From: Dreissena polymorpha
Taxonomy: Eukaryota > Mollusca > Bivalvia > Myida > Dreissenidae
Assembly (NCBI RefSeq): GCF_020536995.1
Contig: NC_068356.1
Location: 23,789,809 to 23,853,808, forward strand
Direction: 5' to 3'
Length of the DNA stretch: 64,000 nt
Within the stretch, counting starts at the first letter, position 1. Each line of letters starts with the position of its first letter. Below the pieces are notes generated by a model. It saw only the letters and a list, made by a program, of their open reading frames with translations. It made no database searches and was not told where the DNA came from. The position numbers were made by a program, and so were the translations under genes. Shown here piece after piece: positions 23,381 to 40,339 of this stretch.

Positions 23381-24252
23381 TATGCCCCCCTTCGAAGAAG
23401 AGGGGGTATATTGCTTTGCTCATGTCGGTCGGTCGGTCTGTCGGTCTGTCCGTCCACCAGGTGGTTGTCAGACGATAACTCAAGAACGCTTGGGCCTAGG
23501 ATCATGAAACTTCATAGGTACATTGATCATGACTCGCAGATGACCCCTATTGATTTTGAGGTCACTAGGTCAAAGGTCAAGGTCACGGTGACCCGAAATA
23601 GTAAAATGGTTTTTGAATGATAACTCAAGAACGCATACGCCTAGGATCATGAAACTTCATGGGTTGATTGATCATGATTTGCAGATGACCCCTATTGATT
23701 TTGAGGTCACTAGGTCAAAGGTCAAGGTCACGGTGACCCGAAATAGTAAAATGGTTTCCGGATGATAACTCAAGAATGCATACGCCTAGGATCATGAAAC
23801 TTCATGGGTTGATTGATCATAACTGGCAGATGACCCCTATTGATTTTGAGGTCACTAGGTCAAAGGTCAAGGTCACGGTGACCCGAAATAGTAAAATGGT
23901 TTTTGGATGATAACTCGAGAACACATACGCCTAGGATCATGAAACTTCATAGGTAGCTTGATCATGACTTGCAGATGACCCCTATTGATTTTGAGGTCAC
24001 AAGGTCAAAGGTCAAGGTCACGGTGACCCGAAATAGTAAAATGATTTTCGGATGATAACTCAAGAACGCTTTTGCCCAGGATCATGACACTTCATAGGTA
24101 CATTGATCGTGACTCGCAGATGACCCCTATTGATTTTCAGGTCACTAGGTCAAAGGTCAAGGTCACAGTGACAAAAATTGTATTCACACAATGGCTGCCA
24201 CTACAACGGACAGCCCATATGGGGGGCATGCATGTTTTACAAACAGCCCTTG
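23381..24252 (+). mobile_element. Complete TATGCCCCCC array element with six ~145-bp monomers
   Basis: The 5' hairpin TATGCCCCCCTTC-GAAGAAGAGGGGGTATA spans 23381-23410, followed by a GTCGGTCGGTC leader. Monomers are ~135-155 bp. Four of them contain AGGTCAAAGGTCA followed by GGTCACGGTGACC. The end is GGGGGGCATGCATG and CTTG at 24249-24252. It looks like the best preserved copy of this family in the window and is the same family as 7397-8848. Confidence 0.75.
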
Positions 24253-25064
24253 TTCTTAGGGTAGCTTTTATTTATCATCTTTTGTTATACAAAGCATATC
24301 TATACATAATTTTTATTTATTAATTTTATTTGTGTTTGCATTATTTATTTAATATGGTTATTCAGCTTATTCTTTTTAATTTTTAATGGTATGTCTTCAT
24401 TTAAATGACAACATAATTATGTTGGTGTGGATTGTGTGTAATGTAACATTTATATTGTGTTGTTTGGACATATACCAAATACTGGTATTGCATGCAGTAT
24501 TGGAAGTGCTGTCCAAAATGTTTTTTGGCTGCTGTTGCTAGATCTCCTTGCTTGATACATTTTTGAAAATTCATGTTTATATTAAATGTAGCTTAGATGA
24601 TGATGCTTGTTAAATTTCTTGCCTGTCATGTTAACTTGTCTTGCAAGTCTTGATATTCTCTTTCATTGCAACCTGATGTAAAGCTGAAGTTTATGTTGCC
24701 TGTGATATTGTAGATACGAATTTAAACTGTTGTGGAAATAGGAGTTATGAAGGCAGTTTTTATTCAATTAAAAAATGTGGATGGTTAGTTTTAAATGCCA
24801 ATATTTCCTGATGTGATGAATCGTTATGGTGAGAAAGGGACAAGGGGACAGTTCATTGATAACATATTGGATTTATATTACCTGAAATGCTATAGAATTA
24901 TGTAGATCACTTCAACTAATGTGCCATAGTATTTGTGTACATCTCAATCGCTCAAAACTAAATAGCTTCGTATTTATGTCATGTAAGTGCATAAGCTGCA
25001 TTACTGGTAGTTTGTTTGTGTCAGCTTACCAGTAAACAATTTTAAGACTTGAATGAATAACAGG
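24253..25064. other. AT-rich intergenic, nothing recognised
   Basis: No exon, repeat or RNA gene that I can support. Confidence 0.45.
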
Positions 25065-25068
25065 TTAA

Positions 25069-25302
25069 ACCCTTTCCCCCATAAGAAGCAAAGTGAAAAT
25101 GGCTTTTGCAAACAGCATCAAACCAGAACTGCTTGCGAGTAACTCGCAGTCTGTTCAGGTTTTATTTTGTTTGCAGCTCATCAGTATCTAAGGGTTGAAA
25201 ATGAAGCTTTTAAACTTGAATCTAGAAAGAAAGGTCTTTAATTAAATGTAACTTTCTAAGGGACTGCAAATGCGTGAAAATACATATCTATGTGGTAAAG
25301 GT
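25069..25302 (+). mobile_element. 234-bp MITE with TTAA duplication
   Basis: Starts ACCCTTTCCCCC and ends AAAGGT, with TTAA directly outside at 25065-25068 and 25303-25306. TTAA targeting is used by piggyBac- and Kolobok-type transposases. Homologous to 16264-16498 in reverse orientation. Confidence 0.65.
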
Positions 25303-25306
25303 TTAA

Positions 25307-27470
25307 TCAAGGTTATAATGTGTATTATGGGCATAAAGTGAGTGTACCTGCATTTTTGTAATATTTCAGTGCTGTGTAACAGAAAGCTTAAACAAGCTAA
25401 TACTGTTTCCAAAAAAAATAATTTAGTATTGTAAAATCTATCATCTTAAACAACTACATTTTATTCTTAATAAATGTCAGGTGGACGTATACTCATGTAA
25501 ACTATTATTTATTATTACTTATTCTGTGCAGATGTTAGAAAACGAAGCATGATGTAACATGCCACTAGAGCATGCGATCTGTATGAACAAACTATTGTAA
25601 AACTGTTCTTTCCGATGTGTTTTTCAGAATGTTCCTTCATGTTGGTGTTAACTGTGTAAAATAACATGTTGTTCAAATAGACCATATTCTTTTACCTTTG
25701 ACTTTTGGTGCAGGCTCATTCAATATTTTCTTAATACATTCCACTACAATATTCCATTTGATAATTTTGTCATACATTTAAAATGTAACATCCATGGCAT
25801 TTTGTAAGTCCAATATTGTACAAATGTCTTGCATTGATGTCTATAGCATATACATATTATAAATGTAGCTGTTTAAATGTAATGCAACATTCAGCATTAT
25901 TGTATACAATGTATGTCAAGATCATAATGAATTGTCCCATGTTGATATAGGCGTCCTGTTCATTATTATTTATTATTTATTTTTGTTTGCAGCAAAATAA
26001 TACAGATCATTTAAGTGTGTCTCTATGTCACATGTGGAGGTATAAGGCAATGTCTTCTAAAGCTGAGTGTGTTACTAAATTATTTTTGAAAAACAGAGCT
26101 TCTATTTAATAGGCTTGTATAATCTTATAAACCCAGTGCATTAATAATGAGTAACCTTTCTATGTTTATTGTTGTTATTATTGTTGTTTTTGTTATAATA
26201 ATAAATTAATAAATGCTATATTTATTACTGTTTTTTTTTGTCTACATATGTTTATTTATGTGGATTTTATGTGCAGTATGGCCATGATGAGCATTTCTAA
26301 CTGTGTGTTACACTGTCTGTAGCTGTTTATTGATGCTACATGCTATGCACTATCCAAACATTTTATAGTAGTCTTGGAATTGTAAACAGATATTATTGCA
26401 AGATTTACTAACAGTTTTGTCTGAAACTTATTATGTAAAGATTTCTTAAAGTTTGTGAAATTCTTGTGTGGGTGTATCATGATCAATTGAGGAATTTTCT
26501 GACAGCAAGCAATCAAAATCCAGAAACAGTCAGGACAGGAATTCTTGTTTTTGTGCACTTCTTATACAACTGAACCAAACACAAATTATAAACATATTAA
26601 AAATTATTTAAAAAACGGATCAACACCATGGAATGGTCAATGCAAGGCATGGGGTTTACACTGGTTTTAGGGCTTTTTAAACCAATTGTATAAATATGCT
26701 ATTTATCACTTCATTGTGTACAGCATAACCAGATTAAAACAATATCATAGTGTTCTTTTGATCTTAGTTTGAAAACATCCTTATAGAACTTAGACTCAGT
26801 TGGTGCCACTGGCCATGTTCTAACATACTGGTAGATGCTTTTCACTATTAAGAGAGTATAATAGTATTGTCATAATAACTTAAGTTACTGTTGTTTTTTT
26901 CATCAACAACACTTGATTATTTTGTTGGTATCCAGTGACTTACATGAGAATTCATGAATGATATTGATACAAGGTCACATTGTCGAATTGACCAGAGCAC
27001 TTGGGTGAGTAGGTGGATGGGTGTGTGTGTTGGGGGATGGATGGATGGGTGGGGGTTTGAGTGTGTACATGCATGTTTGCATTCATGCATGTTTGTATGC
27101 GCCTTATTTTTCATGATTAGGTATTTTAAAGCATAGCAAGTGTCTGGGCCATTGCATTTATTCATTTTACCAGTCTGAAAATCTTTACCACTATTCGAAA
27201 ATGATGTTACATGAATATTCCTGGATCTGGATGGGTATGTTGCAGGGCCTTTCAGCGTTGGCGCAACACTTAGAGAGAGTGGTTAGTCCCACTGTAGGAC
27301 AGTTGACCTGAAACTGCCAACTGTGTCTGCGCAACTACTCTTTCTTCCAGAGTGTTTCACTCTATTAGTGTCTTAAAGAAAAAAAGTTCTTATATACTAG
27401 TAGAAGGATTTTGCACTTGATTGGTATGAAACTGACTTTTTGACAGAGTATTTTTTAACAATGTTATCTG
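25307..27470. other. AT-rich intergenic with one simple-repeat patch
   Basis: No exon is supported. At 27003-27065 there is a G-rich (GGATGG/GGGTG)n patch whose complement gives a spurious Pro/His/Thr-rich frame. Several AATAAA signals near 26200 cannot be assigned to a transcript. Confidence 0.45.
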
Positions 27471-28830
27471 CTTAATAGTCTGAGAAATTCTTAGGGGTAA
27501 CTCTATGTTTAGATTGCTGTACTGGGGTAGGGAAGTCTTGGCTAGGCAGGGCTGGTACCAGCCCCTCAACCATCTTGTGGCCTTTCTTCTCTCCTAGAAT
27601 GGTGGGATCGTCATACCTTTCAGCATATTTGTTACGCAGCCAGGTGTTTTGGTAGTATAGTTGCTGGTAATAAATCTCGCCGATTGTTTTTTTTATCTTT
27701 TCAACTTTGTCTACATCTTTTTGAAGGACAATAGAGCTATATTCTAGAGTAGACCTTACTAAGGCAAAGTATTCTGATTTACAACAGGATTCCGGGCAGC
27801 GTTTCAGGTTGCTTCTAAGAAAGCCAAGTGTGGAATTTGCTTTTTTGGTGATCTTATTTTTATGTGAGCTCCAATTTAGGTCTTCTGATATAGTTACTCC
27901 AGGGTATTGGTTTTCTGGGACTTGTTGAAGGATGTGGTTTTCGAGATGGTAGAATTTTGAGGTTTTCTGGTTGATGGTTAGGAAAATAGTTTTTTTTAGC
28001 GTTGAATCTCATGCCCCATGTGTTGGCCTAGATTTCTAGTTTATTCAAATCTTGCTTTACGATTATATGGTTCTGGCGACTTCTGACAGTGCAGTATAGT
28101 AAACAATCATCTGCAAATAGGCGGACTGAGTCGGGTAGATCTTTGATGTGGCAGAGGAATAGTAGGGGACCAAGGACTGTGCCCTATGGTACGCTGGAGT
28201 CCACTGTTTCCGGATTTGATTTCTCTCCTTCCACAACATCTTTCATGCTCGTGTCTGAAAGGAACTCCTCAAGCCAGTGGTTGATGTAACTATTGACATC
28301 ATTATGGTCCAGTTTATGTAGGAGCTTTTTATGTTGGACAGTATAGAAGGCCTTGAAGAGGTCCAAGATAGCCATTTCTATCTGCTACTAGTCATAGTTG
28401 GTAAGAGGGTCTTGGATAGTGGTCAGTAATTGCGTTTCCCATGAGTAACCAGTACGAAAGCCATGGTTAAGTGTAGTTAGGATGCTGTTATTTTCCAGGT
28501 GGTTCAGGATGTGTTTGCATATGATATGTTCAAGGAGCTTACATGTTACCCTTGTGAGGGAGACGGGTTTTCGTTTAGATGGACGTCGCCTTTCTAGAAA
28601 ACAGGTGAAACGAAAGCATCTTTCCAATCCCTGGGAGGCTTTCCTAAGTTTAAGGATATTTGGAAGATTTTTGATAATACAGGTGCTAACTGGCTGGCAC
28701 AGGTCTTCAATACCAAGTTTGGAATTATGTCTGGTCCTAGTTGCAATAATTAAACTCTCAGCTTTATAACCCAAAGGAAAATGCATAGGAACACTGATAC
28801 TGAAAAATCTTATCAACGTTTACCTGTCTT
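27470..28830 (-). mobile_element. Decayed LINE (non-LTR) reverse transcriptase fragment
   Basis: Reading the minus strand from 28830 down, the fragment shows RT landmarks in order: KPVSLTRVTCKLLEHIICKH with HGFRTGYS, AILDLFKAF (first catalytic Asp), VPYGTVLGPLLFL, LFADDCLLY (the A/GADD catalytic motif), then GVTISEDLNWSSH, KKANSTLGFLR and SEYFALVRSTLEYSSIV. This is the endonuclease-type LINE RT order of the Jockey/CR1-like group. The frame changes at least four times and is broken by stops, and both the endonuclease part and the 5' end are missing, so it is a dead 5'-truncated copy. It sits 450 bp upstream of the cyclophilin gene, on the opposite strand. Confidence 0.85.
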
Positions 28831-29277
28831 AAGCTCAAACTCATGCGAATGGTACCATTAAAGCAAGAAGTAATGGCTTTTGATTTACTGTGTTATTGTT
28901 TCGTACGCCTCCCAAGGCCGCCATAGCAAAAATTATCAAAGCTCTGTGAGTACGTTTATATGGACTAGTCTGGTCCTTGGGCTTTGATGTTAAAGTAGTT
29001 TCTCAACGCCCATTGTATTGCCGCTGAGTGAAGGTATTTGTGTATGACATGATGATGATGACCACGAGTAATATTTATTTGCGATAAATAGTGCTGTGTA
29101 ACCGTTCAGATTATCTTCACACCCAATCGTGATACATCGGCTATCTCGGATTCCTCCGTAAGATTTATGAAATAAATCGTCTGCTGATCCAGAGTGCTTC
29201 ACACCGTCAGAATGGTCTTAAACGCGAGGCTTCTTCGTACTGTATTTGTCGGACAACATTTGAGGTTTTTTGCAAAC
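28831..29277 (+). other. Upstream flank and 5' UTR of the cyclophilin gene
   Basis: Somewhat more GC-rich than the surroundings. No TATA box that I would defend. The transcription start cannot be placed from sequence alone. Confidence 0.35.
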
Positions 29278-35114
<5,837 letters not shown>

Positions 35115-35733
35115 GACAACAGTATGCTTTGATAATGCATTTTGTTGTCATTTGGTCATAGATTGAAATAAGTGCGAATTAGTGAACTTTCAGTGTAATC
35201 CACTCGATTCAGGGGAAAGGAAATTAAGCTATTTCATCATTTGAACCATCACAGCTTTGGATATTGTTCAGGCTTTGCTTTATTATCTTTAAACATGGTG
35301 TAAAATAAGTATAAACTGTCAGTCTTGGGGATTTTATGATTAACAGACAGTCTGAATTATACGCATATTGAAAAAATATGCAGTTATTATACACCTTAAA
35401 ATATTCTTAATTAAAAAATGGTGCATTTCACTAGAAAATACAAGCTTCATGATAGGAATTCCATATTTCTCTTTGTTACATCCTTTTCTGTATTCAATGG
35501 CTGACTGAGAAAGCAGAGTATTATGTGTTACATATTGTAAATAATCATAACGTTTTCGAGCAAGTTTGATTCAGTATCTTATGAGTTTCATACATCAACA
35601 CAAAATGAACTTGTGCAATACAACGAACCAACATAACAGTCATGTAATATTCCCTAAATACATACACATTTAAGTACACCTACCTGCTGTATAATCAGCA
35701 ATGCATGTATCACTATTGTCAATTATTCATTTT
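35115..35733. other. Downstream of cyclophilin, nothing recognised
   Basis: AT-rich sequence. No clear repeat or exon. Confidence 0.4.
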
Positions 35734-36245
35734 TATGCTCCCCTAAAAATTTTGGGGGAGCATATAGTCGCCGCTTCGTCTGTCCGTGTGTCCTTCAGTC
35801 TGTGCACAATTTTTGTCCGGGCTATTTCTCAGCAACTAATGACCAAAATTCAATGAGACTTTATGGGAAGCTTCACTACCAAGAGGATATGTGCATATTA
35901 TCAGCTGGTTCTGGTCGGATGATTTTTCAAAGAGTTATGCCCTTTGAAATTTTCCATTAACTGTACATATAGTGCAATTCTTGTCCCCCCAACTACTGAC
36001 TGTCATTCAATCAAGCTTTATGGGAAGCTTAACTACCTTGAGGCGATGTTATTTGTGGGTTCTGGTTAGATGATTTATTTAGAGAGTTATGGCCCTTTAA
36101 AATTTTAAGTTGCTAAACCATCCATCGTATTATTTTGTACAAAGTTATGCCCCTCAAGATGTTTCCTTTTATCTGAATATATAGTGCAGTATTGTGACAA
36201 AAAAACACTTTGGGGAGCATCACCCGTCTCCGACGGTTTCTTGTT
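35734..36245 (+). mobile_element. Short TATGCTCCCC array element with hairpin-CTTGTT end
   Basis: The 5' hairpin TATGCTCCCC-TAAAAATTTT-GGGGGAGCATA spans 35734-35764, followed by a GTCTGTCCGTGTGTCC leader. About two diverged monomers (CTTTATGGGAAGCTT, AGAGTTATG.CCCTT) precede the tail GGGGAGCATCACC, the hairpin CCGTC-TCC-GACGG and then CTTGTT. Its compact size shows the end architecture well. Confidence 0.7.
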
Positions 36246-37672
36246 AAGTATACATGTATTAATTAAATGAATATGTATAAGTTAATCTAAAGAAAAACTC
36301 AAAAGTAAAACACTAAACATTTTATGCTACAAGTTGTAATTTAGATACTTAAATGGTAGTTACCGACTACATGTAGTTTTATCTAGGTGATTAATACGAA
36401 ATGACTGGTGTCACCGAAAATGAATTGAAAAAGACAACATTACATTATGATAAACAACATTTTTAGTGCATTGAGTCCCCCAGTAAGAAATAAGCAAGAT
36501 CAAATGTGTTTGGGTCACATTTAATTACTCATTACAAACACTATGATACAAGTATAAGTAATACCAAATGTATACAAACAAGACTCTTTGAACAGAAATA
36601 TTTCAACAGACACAAGCATTTCAAATGCCAACATACATCGGCACAATGTTCGGCACTGATAAAACAAAAGGCTGTACGGGTTCACATCACAACATAATTC
36701 TTTCGAACTGAAAATATTGCACATACTTTGATAAAAGGGGCTTTCTCAAGGCAAAATATATTAAGCAGATAAAACAAATGTATTGATAAAATATTTAAAA
36801 TCCTACAATATTCAACTGCCATTGTGTTCAGAGCATTTTATGTAAATTGACACTACATGTACATACATATTAAGGTTATTCATTGATTTAGCTGTGTGAT
36901 TAAAGGTGGTTATAGAACCGCCACTTATTTACGTATAATCTCAAGGTTAGGAAATAAATTGATCATTCACTGAAAGCATCACTTTTTTATTTTAAGCTGC
37001 AGAACAGTAAACAAAATCACTCCTGATAAGCTGAATCATCTTGCAGATGTATTGTGTCATCAAAATGTGTGCTATACGTCATCCATGTGTATGGTTGGGA
37101 AAATCAATTATCTATGCTTCGTAGCTTAATTATAATTGTGTCAAGTTCTTATGCATTCAATGGAAAAGCATATTTTAAAGATTCTTTTTTGTGTACCAGT
37201 ATTTTGTAATTATTGTGAAAAATGGTTTCTTACGCATTTTCAATTGTGCGAAACTGACACTGCTAAACCGATATAATTCTTGGAAAAACGTTTCTATTTC
37301 TGATATTTTCACTGATTTTAATGACGTAAAAAAAAAAAATTTTTACTGAAATTTAATTGTCTTTCAACAAAAAACTTGTTATGTTCCATGTAAACTATAT
37401 AAAATATATATTAATAATCATGATTTAACTAGTCTTGTATAAGACAAGTTTTGTGCGAGACAGTAGATGGGTGCTGTCAACAAGAGGTATTAAAGCTCCT
37501 CAAACTGTGAACAATTTTGAAGTAATCTTGGCATGTATACCACAGCCAGGCGCAGATAATAATCAGCTTTTTGCTCTTTAACCATTTTGACAGAATAAGT
37601 CACCTTTTGTATGATAATGTACAAATACATTACACCGTTTTATAGGTGCTTAAGTTGAATTCATTTCACAGA
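36246..37672. other. TMEM94 3' UTR and intergenic DNA
   Basis: The minus-strand 3' UTR of TMEM94 runs leftwards from 37672. An AATAAA in that sense is at 36986-36991, about 680 bp after the stop. No other gene is supported. Confidence 0.5.
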
Positions 37673-38510
37673 TCAAAATGGCGAGTTCATGCCCAGCTTT
37701 GTTCCAAAGTCCAGTCTAGCTCGCTTCTGACAGCGAACTGCAACCCTGTAAATTAAATGGAGATCATTAAACCTGGACAAGCATAGTCATTCAGAAAGTG
37801 AGAATACTTCTCTGTAGTTTTAATTATGTCAGTTGCGCATGCAGTAATATGGTCTAGCAGTACAGAACACGTTTTTGCATGTGCAACTCCCCTTTTCAGG
37901 ATATTTTGGTTTTTAAGGAAATTATGGGTAATTTTCATTTTATAGTTCATTTACTTCAGCAATATACACAAATACTTAATGTATCAATATAGTTAGGTAT
38001 CGCATATATTTAGGAGAATAGTTAGATATTTACATGCTCAGAAAAAGCATATATCAAAACACAATGACACAATTCCAGTCAGGAAAACAGTGACATGTGA
38101 GCTTCTGGGCATGATGCATGCGAGTAAAGTGTCGTATTAGATTAGCCAGTGTAGGAAGCACTGGCTAATTCAGGGATGACACTTAATGCTTTTATGGAAT
38201 TGTTTGTTTCAATAAAGTATCTTTTTAGCAAAAATCCGGCTTATCAGGGACGACACCTTCCGCTTTTATCGTTTTATGGATTGTTTGTTTCAATAAAGAT
38301 TCTTAGCAAAAATCCAGTTAAGTCAGAAAGTGTCTTCACTTATTAGCCTGTGCGGACTTATGCACATGCATTAAGCAGAAATATCTTAAGAATGAAACTC
38401 ATATAATCAGTTGTAAGCTTACTTGACTTCCCGATGTTTCACGAGTTCATTGATGATCACCATGACTACGGGGAAGGCCAACCCTAAGCTCCACACGCCG
38501 GGGTGTACGT
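37673..38510 (-). CDS. TMEM94: TMEM94 C-terminus (last two coding exons, partial gene)
   Basis: Exon 38510-38423 encodes VHPGVWSLGLAFPVVMVIIN followed by ELVKHREVK: the last transmembrane helix and the start of the tail. Exon 37745-37673 encodes VAVRCQKRARLDFGTKLGMN and then SPF with a TGA stop. Donor GTAAGC and acceptor TTTACAG join in phase 2 (AA/G). The tail reproduces the highly conserved vertebrate TMEM94 end (QKR..L.F.TKLGMNSPF), which makes the assignment strong despite only ~52 residues. TMEM94 is a multi-pass ER protein related to P-type ATPases and linked to Mg2+ uptake into the ER. The upstream exons (over 1200 residues expected) should lie at higher coordinates, but none is found before the N gap, so they fall in the gap or were lost in a misjoin. 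Confidence 0.88.
38095..38360. repeat. Dispersed AGTGTCGT...TTAGCC repeat, TMEM94 last intron
   Basis: Two half-units share AAAGTGTCGT/ACGACAC, TTAGCCTGTGCG-type blocks, TTGTTTCAATAAAG and AGCAAAAATCC. Related fragments are at about 42655-42740 and 53335-53465. The layout suggests a MITE whose ends I cannot fix. Confidence 0.5.
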
Positions 38511-38529
38511 CTGACAGGGCCATTGTATG

Positions 38530-38690
38530 GCGCACCTCTCCACTACGCACAGACACATCACACACACAGAATACTATCTGGCCACATAGTCTGCAGCAGG
38601 GAGAAAGAGAGCCTTAGGACACATCACACACACAGAATACTATCTGGCCACATAGTCTGCAGCAGAAGAAAGAGAGCCTTAGATAATCAT
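38530..38690. repeat. ~63-bp tandem duplication
   Basis: ACACATCACACACACAGAAT with TCTGGCCACATAGTCTGCAG occurs twice (about 38549-38610 and 38615-38676). No function visible. Confidence 0.7.
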
Positions 38691-38717
38691 AGAAACTGGA
38701 AATGACACGAAACGATA

Positions 38718-39709
38718 CAAGAGCTGTCAGAGGACAGCGCGCTCGACTATTCGAGTGCTTGACATTATAATTATAACGTAAGCCGTCATGGGGAATCGTT
38801 CTTAATCAATAATTTATTAGACGATCAAAAAATTGGGGAGGGGGATAGGGGGGGGTGAGAGTGGGGGGGGTGGCAATTTATTAGATGATGTTTAAAAGAA
38901 AAAAAAATGGGGGGGGGGGGGGTAAAATGGTATAATTGATTGTGTGGTGTTGGGTGAGGGGTAAAAAAAATGTGGGGGGGGGGGGTTCTTGCGGGGTATC
39001 TGGGTACGGTGTGGTATTGTTTGGGTGGAATCCATTGTGTTATTCAGGTAAGTGTTGTTTGTCAAAGTAATAATAAAATGTGATCATAAATAAAGAAGTT
39101 ACCCCGTTATGGCAAATTAAGCAAAATGTTCAATTATCTAAGTGTAAAGGGGGCCATAATTATGTCAAATGCTTGATACAGTGGTCTGCTCTTGTTTATA
39201 GGTTGCGGTCATGTTGGTAACAAGTATGCAACATAAAAAAGCAATATGTCAAAGGATATAGGAAATATTTGGGGTAGTACGCAAACTTTAACATAGATTT
39301 ATCAATATAATATGCATATTCTACTATTAAAAGGGGCAATAATTATGATAAAATGCTTGATAGAGTGTCTGCTCTTGTTTATAGGTTGGGGGAGATGTTT
39401 TGTAAACAAGTATGCAAAATATGAAAGCAATATGTCAAGGGACAATGAAAATAAATGGGGGGTAGTACGAAAACTTTAACATTTGCTGCATATTTTAAGT
39501 GGAAAAGGGGCCATAATTATGACAAAATGCTTGATAGTTGTCTGCTCTTGTTTATAGGTTGGGATCATGTTGGTAAACAAGTATGCAAAATATGAAAGCA
39601 ATATGTCAAGGAACAAAGAAAAATTTGGGGTAGTACAAAAACTTTAACATTTACACACTAACGCAGACGCCGACTCCACGGTGAGTAGGATAGCTCCACT
39701 ATATATATT
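38718..39709 (-). mobile_element. Reverse-oriented array element with G-rich stretch, next to the gap
   Basis: Read on the minus strand, it begins near 39709 with a GTGGAGCTATCC block and GAGTCGGCGTCTGCG leader. It has three ~170-bp monomers (GGCCATAATTATG, GCAATATGTCAA in + sense) and a C-rich part (G runs at 38836-38990 on +). It ends in the hairpin GCTGTC-CTCT-GACAGC followed by CTTG (CAAG at 38718-38721). Leader and end resemble 17119-18687. Confidence 0.65.
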
Positions 39710-39898
39710 TCATATACAATAGTCAAGCTAAAAATGAAACTTCTGACAACCAGTCTGTGATATTGTTCTATTTTGTCTAGTTAGTATATCTACTTGGATT
39801 ACTCATGCAGTTCTACAGCAGAGATACCAAACTTTATATACCCGTAGATTTTAAAGACAAAAAGAGTATTTCAATTCAAAATTCAATAAAATCTTCAA

Positions 39899-39998
39899 NN
39901 NNNNNNNNNNNNNNNNNNNNNNNNNNNNNNNNNNNNNNNNNNNNNNNNNNNNNNNNNNNNNNNNNNNNNNNNNNNNNNNNNNNNNNNNNNNNNNNNNN
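39899..39998. other. Assembly gap of exactly 100 N
   Basis: A fixed 100-N run, the usual placeholder for a scaffold join of unknown size. Gene structure on both sides shows that large coding segments are missing here. Confidence 0.98.
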
Positions 39999-40002
39999 TA
40001 TG

Positions 40003-40100
40003 TCGTGGACGTTTCATGGCGCTGCACGGGGATGGCCCTGCATTCGGCTGTCGGAAGTCTGTGGCGAGGTCTCATTCTCTCTCAAAAGAAACATAGTCAT
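40003..40100 (-). CDS. Possible exon fragment cut by the gap
   Basis: GC-rich and unlike its AT-rich neighbours. On the minus strand one open frame reads RMRPRHRLPTAECRAIPVQR and runs into the N run; another gives ETSPQTSDSRMQGHPRAAP. It may belong to the BAHCC1-like gene, being on the same strand and beyond its fourth exon. No clean acceptor is visible, so this is weak. Confidence 0.25.
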
Positions 40101-40339
40101 GATAGAAATTAATCTACAAGTGAATTTCTTACAATATGAAAAGTATGAATCTCACAAAAATATATTTGCCACACATTAAAATTAAAAAAAACAACGTTAA
40201 TACGATTATTCAAATGTCTTATGATAAACATTCTGAAAAGCTTAAGGTGATACTATGTTTACTTTAACACATCCCGTTATACTAAGTTATGTATACATCT
40301 AAATGTTAAAGCAAACCTTTTGACATCTTGATATAACCT

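Noticed and set aside
26917-27165. Pro/His/Thr-rich minus-strand frame
   Set aside because: Produced by the (GGATGG/GGGTG)n simple repeat on the opposite strand.
39805-40179. Frame spanning the N run
   Set aside because: The N run is of unknown true length, so a frame through it has no meaning.
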